NCBI GenBank assembly: GCA_017645785.1 | Contig: JAGCNW010000041.1 | Location: 62,001 to 126,000 of the forward strand | Reading direction: 5' to 3' | From: Treponema sp. | GTDB lineage: Bacteria; Spirochaetota; Spirochaetia; Treponematales; Treponemataceae | DNA: 64,000 bases | In this document: piece after piece, positions 14,983 through 23,713 of the stretch | How positions within the stretch are numbered: the first letter of the stretch is position 1 | Layout: the number at the start of each line of letters is the position of its first letter | Translations under genes and position numbers: made by a program | The notes under the pieces: model-generated | What the model saw: only the letters and a program-made list of their open reading frames with translations | Databases searched by the model: none | Told to the model about the DNA's origin: nothing

Positions 14983-16464
14983 ATGCTTTTTAGTTCCATA
15001 ACATTTTTAGTTTTCTTTTTGCCCATAACTTTAACGCTTTACTATGTTCTCCCAAACCGTATTTGGAAGAACATGGTTCTCTTTATCGTCAGCTTGTTAT
15101 TTTACGCATGGGGGGAGCCGAAATTTGTTTTTCTGATGTTGGCATCAATTGTTTTTAACTACATTATTGGCTTAAGGCTTGAAAATGATTCAAAATGGAA
15201 AAAACCGCTTTTGGCTTTTGCAATTCTTGCAAACATTGGAGTGTTATTTATTTTTAAATACCTTGGCTTCACTTGCAAAATCATCGACATTCTTCTGACT
15301 AGCCTAAAGCTGCAGCCTCTAACAGCGCTCAATCTTGTGATGCCGATTGGAATTTCTTTTTACACTTTCCAAGAAATTTCTTACCTTGTCGATGTTTATC
15401 GCAATCCGGGACTTGCTCAAAAAAATCTTTTAAAACTCGGTCTTTACATAACATTCTTTCCGCAATTGATCGCAGGCCCCATCGTTCGCTACCACGACAT
15501 AAATGAACAAATAGAAAGCCGCAAAGAATCGATTCCACAATTCGCAAACGGCTTGGAAAGATTTATTCTCGGCTTAAGCAAGAAAATTTTAATCGCCAAT
15601 TCAATGGCAATTGTGGCCGATAAAATTTATGAAGCTCAAATTATGTCTTATGGAACTTATTTGTCTTGGATTGCGGCAATTGCATACACATTGCAAATTT
15701 ACTATGACTTTTCCGGCTATTCCGACATGGCAATTGGACTTGCAAGAATGTTCGGTTTTGAGTTGCTGGAAAATTTTAACTACCCTTATGCAGCTTCCAG
15801 CATAACAGATTTTTGGAAACGCTGGCATATCTCGCTTACAAATTTTTTCCGCGATTATGTTTACATCCCGCTTGGAGGAAACCGCAAAGGAAAAGCGAGA
15901 ACCATTTTGAACCGCTTCATCGTTTTCTTTACAACTGGTCTTTGGCATGGCGCGGCGTTCAACTTTGTCTTGTGGGGTTTGGCACATGGAACGCTTATGA
16001 CAGCGGAACGTAGTCTTGTAAAAAATGAACAATCAATAAAAGAAAACCGTTCATTCATAAATAGATTTGCTTCAACAACATTAAATGTTTTGCATCGCGC
16101 CTTCACTTTGCTGGCGGTTCTTTTGCTTTGGGTTTTGTTCAGAACAGGAACAAAAGATTCAATAAAAATCGCATTAAAAATGTTCGGCGTAAATTGCGCG
16201 ATTTTTGGTGAACAAGCAAAAAGCATAATTCCAAATCCGCTTTTGCCTATGTCTCTTGACGCAAAATTTTTTATTTTAGCGTCCATAGGAATTCTTTTTT
16301 CATTCCCGTGGTGGCGAAAAATAAAATTCTTCTATTCAAAAAATGAGGTCATGTCTACAATACTTATGGCCGTAAAATATTTTTCACTTGGTTGTCTCTT
16401 GCTTTTGTGCTACGCAAATCTTGCGGACAATTCTTACAACCCATTCATTTACTTCAGGTTTTAA
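14983..16464 (+). CDS. MBOAT-family O-acyltransferase (AlgI-like)
   Basis: 493 residues, polytopic. The MBOAT/AlgI features are FPQLIAGPIVRYHD, YSDMAIGLARMFGFEL, YPYAASSITDFWKRWHISLT, and TGLWHGAAFNFVLWGLAHG with the catalytic histidine. AlgI-like proteins move an acetyl group across the membrane for O-acetylation of an exported glycan. GAGGGG precedes ATG 14983. The next gene starts two bases after the stop and encodes the AlgX/AlgJ-like periplasmic partner, so this is a two-gene O-acetylation unit. The glycan acceptor is unknown. Confidence 0.92.
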   Translation: MLFSSITFLVFFLPITLTLYYVLPNRIWKNMVLFIVSLLFYAWGEPKFVFLMLASIVFNYIIGLRLENDSKWKKPLLAFAILANIGVLFIFKYLGFTCKIIDILLTSLKLQPLTALNLVMPIGISFYTFQEISYLVDVYRNPGLAQKNLLKLGLYITFFPQLIAGPIVRYHDINEQIESRKESIPQFANGLERFILGLSKKILIANSMAIVADKIYEAQIMSYGTYLSWIAAIAYTLQIYYDFSGYSDMAIGLARMFGFELLENFNYPYAASSITDFWKRWHISLTNFFRDYVYIPLGGNRKGKARTILNRFIVFFTTGLWHGAAFNFVLWGLAHGTLMTAERSLVKNEQSIKENRSFINRFASTTLNVLHRAFTLLAVLLLWVLFRTGTKDSIKIALKMFGVNCAIFGEQAKSIIPNPLLPMSLDAKFFILASIGILFSFPWWRKIKFFYSKNEVMSTILMAVKYFSLGCLLLLCYANLADNSYNPFIYFRF

Positions 16465-16465
16465 T

Positions 16466-17563
16466 ATGAAAAAAATTATTCAAGTCGTTTTCATTCTTTG
16501 CATTCTTATGATTTTTGCTTTTCCCATTTTAAAATTCAACCTAAAAGGAACTATTTCCGAAAAAGAAAATCGCGCTCTCGCCTCAAAGCCAACTCTATTT
16601 AAAGACAACAATTTTAATGAAAAAATATTTTCTGAATATGACGATTACTTCGCCGACAGATTTGGCGGCCGGAACAAATTGATTGAATTAAATAATGCCG
16701 TTGACAAATTTCTCCATGCAAATTCCCTTATCGCAAATGAAATGGCGTTGCAAGGACGAAACGGTTGGTTTTATTTTTTGGAGGACGGAAACAATCTTAA
16801 TGACTTTTTTAAAGCAAACTTGCTTGATAAAAACGAATTGACGTCTTTAAAAAACAAAATAAAAAATACAATAAATTGGTGTGATTCAAATGGAATAAAA
16901 TATCTTTTTTTAATATGCCCAAACAAACATTCAGTTTATCCTGAAAATTATCTCTTTGACCGACCCGAAGGATTCTCCCGTGCGGATCAAATGACAAAAA
17001 TTTTTGATGAACTAAACGCGCCATACATTTTTCCACGCGATTACCTGATTTCAAAAAAAACTGAATTTAACTATCCCCTATACTATGAAACTGACACGCA
17101 TTGGAATCCCAAAGGCGCTTATTTGACTTCGCTATTGCTGCGCAAAAAAATTCAGGACTTTTTTCCAAGCGCAAATCTACCCCAGCTTGAATATGAAGTG
17201 AAAATTGATTCTAGCATGAAAGCCGGCGACATTCTTCCAATGCTAAAAATAAAAAACGCAAAAAGCACGCAAGTAACGCTTTCTCCGGCCAATCAAAAAA
17301 TCGATAATTTTTATACCTACATAAGAAATGAAGGTCGTGACGGTGTTCACACAAAAGGCGCTGATCCAACACTACCTCGCGCCATAATTTTTCGCGATTC
17401 GTTTTTTTACGCGTTAGAGCCTTTTGTGTCGCCGTTTTTTTCAGAGGCGGAATATCATTGGCGGCAATTTAGCGAAGAGGACAAAGATTATGTCTTGCAA
17501 TACAAGCCGGACATCATCATTTTTGAAGCGGTGGAACGAGTCGCGCCGTCAATAATTCAGTAA
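16466..17563 (+). CDS. AlgX/AlgJ-like (SGNH/DHHW family) O-acetyltransferase partner
   Basis: 365 residues with an N-terminal membrane anchor (KKIIQVVFILCILMIFAFPI). The catalytic region contains YYETDTHWNPKGAYLTSLLL, the DxH pair typical of AlgX/AlgJ and DHHW proteins, and IIFRDSFFYAL with the likely nucleophile serine. It starts two bases after the MBOAT stop, so the pair is translationally coupled. The membrane protein would pass acetyl groups to this extracytoplasmic enzyme. Its 3' end overlaps the convergent phosphatase gene by seven bases. Confidence 0.88.
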   Translation: MKKIIQVVFILCILMIFAFPILKFNLKGTISEKENRALASKPTLFKDNNFNEKIFSEYDDYFADRFGGRNKLIELNNAVDKFLHANSLIANEMALQGRNGWFYFLEDGNNLNDFFKANLLDKNELTSLKNKIKNTINWCDSNGIKYLFLICPNKHSVYPENYLFDRPEGFSRADQMTKIFDELNAPYIFPRDYLISKKTEFNYPLYYETDTHWNPKGAYLTSLLLRKKIQDFFPSANLPQLEYEVKIDSSMKAGDILPMLKIKNAKSTQVTLSPANQKIDNFYTYIRNEGRDGVHTKGADPTLPRAIIFRDSFFYALEPFVSPFFSEAEYHWRQFSEEDKDYVLQYKPDIIIFEAVERVAPSIIQ

Positions 17564-18270
17564 CCTTTCGCCGACGCGTTGACCAACGCAATCGCTGGCG
17601 CAATCTCCGCGGCGTAGCCCAAAAGGACTTCGGGCTTTTGCGCGAGCATCGCCTTTTTGTCGCCCATTCCCTTAAGGCAGGCGACGGTCAAGGTTCCGGC
17701 GGCGTGGCCGGCTCCGATGTCGGTGTAGCTGTCGCCGACCATCACCGCTTGGCAAGGCTTTGCGCCCAATTCCTTTAGCGCCATCACGATTCCGTCGGGA
17801 GCGGGCTTTAGCTTTTTGACTTTGTCGCCGCCAATAAAGGCGCCAAAATATTTTTCTATTTTAAAATATTTTAGTATTTCAAGCAAAATGTTGGTGGGCT
17901 TGTTGGTAACGATTCCCATTTTTATTCCGTCGTCGTAAAGGCGCGCCAAAGCGGCTGCCAAGCCCGGATACAATTTTGTCTTTATGATTGCGTGGGAATA
18001 GTAGTAGTCCAAGTAATAGCTTAAAATTTCCTGGCAGCGCTTTTCTTCCACCGGGAGCGGAGCGTCAAGCGGGAAGCCCTTTGAAGTCCTTATAGCCCGC
18101 TCAATCAAAACGCGCGCACCGTTTCCTACGAATGTTCGCAATTTTGCGTACGACAATTCCTTCATTCTAAAACGCTTTAGAGCGGCGTTGACCGCGTCCG
18201 AAATGTCCGCCGCCGAATTAATCAAAACGCCGTCGCAGTCAAAAAGGGCTGTCGTAATTTTCTTTTGCAT
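17557..18270 (-). CDS. HAD-superfamily phosphatase (phosphoglycolate phosphatase-like)
   Basis: 237 residues. HAD motif I is ALFDCDGVLINSAADI, motif II is MGIVTNKP, and motifs III/IV are in KPAPDGIVMALKEL and AVMVGDSYTDIGAGHAAG. The cap domain between residues 15 and 90 is the helical subclass IA type found in Gph. The substrate is not certain: phosphoglycolate and other small phosphates are typical. It follows 24 bases after the XPB-partner gene on the same strand. Confidence 0.88.
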   Translation of the reverse strand: MQKKITTALFDCDGVLINSAADISDAVNAALKRFRMKELSYAKLRTFVGNGARVLIERAIRTSKGFPLDAPLPVEEKRCQEILSYYLDYYYSHAIIKTKLYPGLAAALARLYDDGIKMGIVTNKPTNILLEILKYFKIEKYFGAFIGGDKVKKLKPAPDGIVMALKELGAKPCQAVMVGDSYTDIGAGHAAGTLTVACLKGMGDKKAMLAQKPEVLLGYAAEIAPAIALVNASAKGY

Positions 18271-18294
18271 AAATCGCTTCCTTACCTTTTGAAT

Positions 18295-20430
18295 CTATAA
18301 TATCGATAATTTTTTCACTCGCTGGACAAATTCTATTTTACCGATTGAAATTTCCTTTTGCTCTTTGCCCACAAAAACGTTCAGGTAAACGCCGTCCTCA
18401 AAACTGTTCCTGTCGATTCCAATCGGAAAGCCCGTGACAAGCTTGGATTTTTTTGAAAGCCTAAAAATTATTTGCTCGCCTTCTTTTATCGCTTGGTCAA
18501 TCACATGAAGCTTTCCTTCGTAGTCCATTCCCTGCGCGGAATTTTTTTCAAGCGGAATCGCGGGCGCGCAAAGCTGCGAGTCGTTCACAATCATTTTGGC
18601 GCTGGCTACGTTCCGCAAAACGTCTTTTTGTTCGCCGTCCAACTCAAGCGCGTCAATCGCGCAATATATTTCTTGCAAGCGCTTTTCGCTTCGTTCGCCG
18701 CGCGTTTTTTTTGCGGCGGAATTTTTTAGCGCTCCGTCCTTGTCGCCGTCAAACAGGGCCTCAGATCTTTTTAGCGGAACAAAGCCCGTCAATTCAGGCT
18801 CGTCTTCCGCGCCCTTGATTTTTCCGATGTTTTCCACGCCGCAATTTTTTAGCAGCGCGGCGACTTCATCTTCGTCCTTGCAGTCAAGCAAAAAAACTTG
18901 CGGCGCCAAGCGTTCCAAAACGCGCTTCTTTAAATTTGGATTGTGAAGCAAGGCCTCGCTGCGCTCTTGGCTCACCTTTAGAACAAAGCCCTTGTAAACG
19001 CAAATCGACTTGTAGTTGGCCTCCCATTCTTTGATCGAAAATTCCAGCGCCTCGGGAACGGCGAAATTTGAATTGTCCTTTAGAATGTTTATGATTTGCT
19101 CGGCTTCAAGGCCTTGGTCAAAAGCTCTTATGGCGGAACTTTGGTTTATCTCAAACTGAACCACGGTGTCAAACTTCACTAGGTCAGAAAAAACCGCGAT
19201 TTCCAAAACGCGCGCAAGGCCAAAGCCCGGCATCAAAGTCAAGCTAAAGCCCGAGTCAACGTTTACCATCGCGATGTTTTTTGGCGGAACGCGGCTCTCA
19301 AAAAAGCGCGGGTTCTTGTAAATTATTTTTTCGCCGTCGCCGTCATTCGCGCTCGCGCCGTTGCTCGCTCCGCCGTCAACGCTTTCGCCAACGTCTTCAA
19401 AAAGCGCGAAGCCAAAAACTTCCGCCTGCTCCATCATACGCTCAAAAAAAGCGCCGTTGGAATTTCCGCGCAAGTCCGCTTCCTCTTGTCTATGCGACTG
19501 GATGATTCGCGCAAAGCGGCTTTGCGAGCCGACAAAAGAGTCTTCCTGCCCGTTTTCCTTGCAGCAAAGCAAGTAGGCGCAGCGCAAAAAAGCTCCTCTT
19601 TTAAAGCCCTTGGCCGGAACGGATTTTAGCGCGTCCAAAAAGACTTGCGAATAAAACTTGGTCTTTGTCCTGCTGTAGCGCGCCGAAACCGACGCGAGCA
19701 AATACATGGCCTGCGACTGTGCGTCCATTTGCGCAAAATTTTTTGCGCGCTTCCAGTCAACTTCAAAAACGCCTTCCTTGTCCTTTAGAATCAAAAGGTT
19801 TTCCAAAGCCCTTGTAAGCAAACGCGCCTTTTCCAAGCGGCCAGGAAATTTTTCTTCTATGTCGCTTTCAGCTTTTTTCTTAAAAGTTCCATCCAGCTTG
19901 CAAAGCTTGGGATTTTTTGCCACAAAAGATAGATACGACGCGACAAACTCCGCGCCGACGCATTCCGATCCCAAACGCTTTTCCGGCCCATCGCATTCCG
20001 GAATCAGTTCCTCCAGCCGCAAGGCCTCGTCCAACGCGGGCGCCAAAAATGGATTTATCTTTAGCGATTTTGAAAGGCCGTAGGCGACCGGCTGCTCGTA
20101 AATCAAAAGCCGCGCCTTAAGCTCGCGCAAAATGTCTTCAAGCATTTCGCAAAAAAGTTCCGCCTTAAAAAATTCCTGCAGCTTGGAAAGCGTGGCGCCC
20201 GGAATGAATTTTATCGCGCACAAAACTTGCGTATCCGCGTCGGAAAGCAGCGCCAAAATGTTTTTCTTTGTCTCCTCGCGTCGCAAAAAGGCTTCCAGGC
20301 TCTCTATCAAATTTTGCTTGTTGTAGGGAGTCTTGATCTCGCCAAGATACAAGCGCATGAGGGTCAAAAATTGCTTGTCGTCCAGCCGCAAAAAATATTC
20401 GCGCCAGAGAGCCACTTCGTTCTTAACCAT
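18295..20430 (-). CDS. XPB-partner protein with helicase-associated (XPB/Ssl2-like) domain
   Basis: 711 residues. It has no helicase motifs of its own. The N-terminal 120 residues are helical, with LDDKQFLTLMRLYLGEIKTP and VLCAIKFIPGATLSKLQEFF. The centre, VQFEINQSSAIRAFDQGLEA followed by QIINILKDNSNFAVPEALEF, matches the helicase-associated domain (PF13625-like) of proteins that sit beside bacterial XPB genes. Its start overlaps the end of the XPB gene by eight bases, so the two are translationally coupled. Residues of about 345-370 and 585-605 are low-complexity linkers. A role as scaffold or regulator of XPB in DNA repair is inferred. Confidence 0.72.
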   Translation of the reverse strand: MVKNEVALWREYFLRLDDKQFLTLMRLYLGEIKTPYNKQNLIESLEAFLRREETKKNILALLSDADTQVLCAIKFIPGATLSKLQEFFKAELFCEMLEDILRELKARLLIYEQPVAYGLSKSLKINPFLAPALDEALRLEELIPECDGPEKRLGSECVGAEFVASYLSFVAKNPKLCKLDGTFKKKAESDIEEKFPGRLEKARLLTRALENLLILKDKEGVFEVDWKRAKNFAQMDAQSQAMYLLASVSARYSRTKTKFYSQVFLDALKSVPAKGFKRGAFLRCAYLLCCKENGQEDSFVGSQSRFARIIQSHRQEEADLRGNSNGAFFERMMEQAEVFGFALFEDVGESVDGGASNGASANDGDGEKIIYKNPRFFESRVPPKNIAMVNVDSGFSLTLMPGFGLARVLEIAVFSDLVKFDTVVQFEINQSSAIRAFDQGLEAEQIINILKDNSNFAVPEALEFSIKEWEANYKSICVYKGFVLKVSQERSEALLHNPNLKKRVLERLAPQVFLLDCKDEDEVAALLKNCGVENIGKIKGAEDEPELTGFVPLKRSEALFDGDKDGALKNSAAKKTRGERSEKRLQEIYCAIDALELDGEQKDVLRNVASAKMIVNDSQLCAPAIPLEKNSAQGMDYEGKLHVIDQAIKEGEQIIFRLSKKSKLVTGFPIGIDRNSFEDGVYLNVFVGKEQKEISIGKIEFVQRVKKLSIL

Positions 20431-22234
20431 TTTGCGCCGCCAGTTGGTCGGCGTTCAAAACTATTCTGTAGGAATAGCCTTGCTCCGCCAAAAATTTTTG
20501 CCTGTTGCTTCCAAAATCTTCGTCGCTGGTTTTTCGCGTGATGATTGTCCAAAATTTTGAAACGCGTTCCTTGGGCCGCAAGATTCGTCCAAGCCGCTGC
20601 GCCTCTTCCTGCCTGCTTCCAAAAGTTCCCGAAAGCTGAATCGCCATCGAAGCGTCCGGCAAGTCCACCGCAAAGTTGGCCACCTTGGAAACGACCAAAA
20701 CGCGAGTCGCGCCGCTCTTAAAGTCGCCGTAAATTTTTTCGCGTTCGGCGTTGGGAGTTTTTCCTGTGATGATTGGAACGCCAAGCAGGGCGGCCATTTC
20801 TTGCAGTTGGTCCAAGTATTGGCCGATGATCAAGATTTTGTCGTCGGGATTTTGCTCCACCAATTTTTTCGCCGCCAAAATTTTCGCGGGATTGGTCGCA
20901 GCGATTTTGTGCTTTTCGCGCGGGGAGGCGATTGCATATTCCATTTCCAACGCCACCGGCAAATCGACGCGAAGCTCCACGCATTCGGCGCTTGCGATGA
21001 AGCCGGTTTTTTCCAAGTCCTTCCACGGAACGTCGTAGCGCTTGGGGCCGACCAAACTAAAGACGTGGCCCTGGCAGCCGTCCTCGCGGACAAGCGTGGC
21101 GGTCAAACCGACACGGCGCGTTGCCTGCAGTTCCGCCGCAACCCTAAAGACTGGAGCGGGCAGCAAGTGGACTTCGTCATAAATTATAAGGCCCCAGTTG
21201 CGTTCCCTAAAAAGCGAAAAGTGCGGATAAGCGCTGGTCTTGTCGGGCCGCCATGTAAGGATTTGATAAGTGGCGATCGTCACCGGCGCGATGGTTTTGT
21301 TTTCGCCCGTGTATTCCGCGATTTGCTCTTTTGTCAAATTGGTTTTGTCCAGCAATTCTTCTATCCATTGGTGGACGGCGGTGATGTTCGTCGTCACAAT
21401 CAAGGTTGAAGTTTGGAGCATTTCCATGATTTGCATTCCGACGACGGTTTTTCCAGAGCCGCAGGGAAGGACAATCGTTCCAAAGCCAGTGCCTGGCCCC
21501 TTGTCGCCGACAAGCGCTTTTGCGGCGGCAACCTGGTAGTCGCGGATTTCCAAATCCTTTTGCGCCATCGTTTTTTTGCGGAACGTTATCTCAAGCCGCT
21601 CTCCGTCGTTCAAGGGCGCCTCGTCTTGGACGGGCCAGCCCAGCTCCAGCAATTTTTGCTTTACGATTCCGCGGTCGGTCAGCTCAAGCAAAAAGGCCAA
21701 GTTGTCTTTGGCGCCGGAAGCGGGCGTCAAGAATTTTTTTGTCGCGGGATTGTTCAGTATTTGCGCGTAAATTTTTTCGTCGCTCGCAACTAAGTAAAGA
21801 TATTCGACGCGCGGCTCTTTTTTTGCGGGAACGGAATCTTGCGCGCCGTCAACTTGCCCGTCAGCGCCAGAAGAGGGCGCAGCTTCGTTTGCGGCAGGCG
21901 CCGGAGCGGGGACCAGCTTTAGCTTTCCAAAACGCTCAGCCGTTTCTTTTATCCACGCTCCGACATTTTGCGGAACGTCGTAACGGCTGTAAGCGTCCAG
22001 CGTTTCCAAAATCGAATCGCTTTTAATGCCGGCGCTAGTCGCGTTCCACAAAGAAAGCGGCGTAAGCCTGTAAGTGTGCAAGTGCTCCGGCGACCTTTCC
22101 AACTCCGCAAAAGGAATCAGCGCGTTCCTGCACTCGTCGGCAAGCGGCGCGTGCACGTCAAGCAATATCGTCCTATCGCTTTGAACAATCAGAGGATTTT
22201 GATACCTGTCGCCGCCTTCCGAAAATTTTTGCAT
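20423..22234 (-). CDS. XPB/Ssl2-type DNA repair helicase
   Basis: 603 residues. The N-terminal 200 residues are the XPB damage-recognition-like region (YQNPLIVQSDRTILLDVHAP). Helicase motifs follow: Q-like RDYQVAAAKAL, motif I LPCGSGKTVVGM, motif II LIIYDEVHLLP (DEVH), motif III GLTATLVREDG, which also holds the XPB-specific RED loop, and motif VI QEEAQRLGRILRPK. XPB is a 3'-5' helicase/translocase; bacterial forms occur in actinobacteria and in treponemes. The promoter lies only eight bases from ATG 22234. Confidence 0.92.
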   Translation of the reverse strand: MQKFSEGGDRYQNPLIVQSDRTILLDVHAPLADECRNALIPFAELERSPEHLHTYRLTPLSLWNATSAGIKSDSILETLDAYSRYDVPQNVGAWIKETAERFGKLKLVPAPAPAANEAAPSSGADGQVDGAQDSVPAKKEPRVEYLYLVASDEKIYAQILNNPATKKFLTPASGAKDNLAFLLELTDRGIVKQKLLELGWPVQDEAPLNDGERLEITFRKKTMAQKDLEIRDYQVAAAKALVGDKGPGTGFGTIVLPCGSGKTVVGMQIMEMLQTSTLIVTTNITAVHQWIEELLDKTNLTKEQIAEYTGENKTIAPVTIATYQILTWRPDKTSAYPHFSLFRERNWGLIIYDEVHLLPAPVFRVAAELQATRRVGLTATLVREDGCQGHVFSLVGPKRYDVPWKDLEKTGFIASAECVELRVDLPVALEMEYAIASPREKHKIAATNPAKILAAKKLVEQNPDDKILIIGQYLDQLQEMAALLGVPIITGKTPNAEREKIYGDFKSGATRVLVVSKVANFAVDLPDASMAIQLSGTFGSRQEEAQRLGRILRPKERVSKFWTIITRKTSDEDFGSNRQKFLAEQGYSYRIVLNADQLAAQNG

Positions 22235-22242
22235 AGCATTCT

Positions 22243-22271
22243 ATGATAGCATAAATGGAACGCTTGCGCAA
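22243..22271 (-). promoter_or_regulatory. xpb promoter for a leaderless mRNA
   Basis: On the minus strand, TTGCGC (22266-22271) and TATCAT (22243-22248) are 17 bases apart; the -10 box ends eight bases before ATG 22234. The same layout is repeated in front of the xpb stub at 24488-24613. Confidence 0.65.
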
Positions 22272-22396
22272 TGCAAAAGGCTGGCGGGGGAGAAAAAGTT
22301 TCTTCCTGAAACTCTAAAATGATTTTCCAATGGCTTGTCTTGTCTGAACTTACACGTTGAATTGAACCGAATTATACTTCAAAATAGAAATTAATA

Positions 22397-23528
22397 TTAG
22401 GTTCGATTTAAATTTTCAACCATTATATATTCTTTTTGATTTTCGATAATTTTTATGTTATGAACTTTCATATATTCAGATTTATCACATGCCATTACAT
22501 ATATAATTGTCTCCTCTGAATTAATCTTATTAAATTTATCTATGTCATAAACTTTTATTTTAGAACTAAATATCTTATGTTCGATAAATTCTGCTTTTAA
22601 CACATATTGATTTTTCTCTGTAGAAAAAATCAATTTCTGTGAATAATCTATATTACACCAGTCCTCATAACATTTTGCATAATCTGTTTGTGAGTTATCT
22701 ATATTTGAAATGACAAAATTTTCACAATTCCGAAATTGAAGCATATTAAGCTTAAAAATAATATTGTCTTCATAAATAGTAATAACTTGCTGGTCAATTC
22801 TTCGCCTATCTAAGTATTCACAATATAAGATACAAATATTTGGTGTCAAAGGTAGAATTATAGATTTTTTATTTATTGGAATATTACTCTGGACAGGAAA
22901 TGTAAGAATTCCTGTTTTTCGACATATCTTCAATAACAACAGGATTATCACTTGTTATAAAAGACATATTTGATTTGTTATAGAGAAAATAAAAAAACTC
23001 TTCACAAAATCCTGAAGCATTTACAATATCTGCTGTTTTAAGTATTTGAATTTTTGATGCATCTTCAAATCCATTAAAATACTCTTTTGTATATTCATTA
23101 TTCTTAGATGAATCGAATTGTTCAAATATATCATGAACCTTTTTAATTGTTTCTTGAAATTGATTCATCCTTTTAGGAGTTCTATGCATTAATGATACGA
23201 CAAACATTGTAAGAAATTTGTAATCCTCTTTCGATAATTCTTCATGGTTTTGTAATCTTTTTACAACATATCCCATTCCAGTTTCAATTATATTCAAATA
23301 CTTTTCGACAGTTTGAATCCGTTCTGGAATCACGTCAAAATCATAAACACCATTTAATGCAAAAATGCTGTTTGAACCAAAACCTTTTTGTTTCCACAGA
23401 TTAAAGTTCTCTCTTCTGGCAATCATAACGGATTTTTTGTTTCGAGGATGAAGAGAATCTTTAAAGACAAAATTCTGTAAGTAGAATTTAGGAATAATAT
23501 GAGAATGTTTTACTCGCTCATTTCCCAT
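22397..23528 (-). pseudogene. DUF4238-like gene with a frameshift in a homopolymer
   Basis: The first 214 codons (ATG 23528, ribosome site AGAGGA) encode KHSHIIPKFYLQNFVF, MFVVSLMHRTPKRMNQF and SFITSDNPVV, all typical of DUF4238 proteins, and then stop. The missing C-terminal part continues in another frame as PVQSNIPINKKSIILPLTPN and onwards to 22397. Removing one T from the TTTTT run at 22915-22919 (AAAAA on the coding strand) joins the two into one protein of about 375 residues. It is either a real one-base change or a sequencing error. DUF4238 proteins are often found in defence islands. Confidence 0.8.
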
Positions 23529-23609
23529 TATAATTATCCTCTCTTGGTCAGCAAATCAATCTTTATTGCTTTCGGACTTTACCCTTAAATACTCCTATAA
23601 AAGAATTCC

Positions 23610-23638
23610 TTGACATCTGCAAGAATTCCATATATAAT
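23610..23638 (+). promoter_or_regulatory. Consensus promoter for a small RNA
   Basis: TTGACA (23610-23615), a 17-base spacer, and TATAAT (23633-23638): a perfect match to the sigma-70 consensus. It is the only such match noticed in the window. It points into the gap between the DUF4238 and DUF3800 genes, antisense to both. Confidence 0.85.
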
Positions 23639-23644
23639 AAAAAT

Positions 23645-23713
23645 GAATCTGAGCCCTGACTAATCAGGAGGTAGGATTCCCCCGGGCTGATACTACATCA
23701 GCCCTATTTTTTT
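23645..23713 (+). ncRNA. Structured small RNA beside the DUF3800 gene
   Basis: The predicted transcript starts at about 23645, seven bases after a consensus -10 box, and is about 69 nt long. Its first half folds on itself: GAATC (23645-23649) pairs with GATTC (23675-23679), and inside that CCTGA pairs with TCAGG around a CTAA loop. The second half is an intrinsic terminator, GGGCTGAT/ATCAGCCC (23684-23691 and 23697-23704), followed by a T run. It contains no long reading frame. Candidate structured RNAs named after DUF3800 have been reported near genes of this family; whether this is one of them is inference. Confidence 0.7.
23684..23713 (+). terminator. Intrinsic terminator of the small RNA
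   Basis: An eight-base perfect stem, GGGCTGAT with ATCAGCCC, closes a five-base loop and is followed by TATTTTTTT. It overlaps the TAG stop codon of the opposing DUF3800 gene at 23704-23706. Confidence 0.8.

Noticed and set aside
20801-22246. Long plus-strand frames antisense to the XPB helicase
   Set aside because: No ribosome sites or motifs; the helicase motifs on the minus strand explain the open frames.
23641-23713. The small RNA as a mere terminator for DUF4238 or DUF3800 genes
   Set aside because: Both genes run leftwards; the T run and the perfect promoter are oriented rightwards, so it terminates its own transcript.
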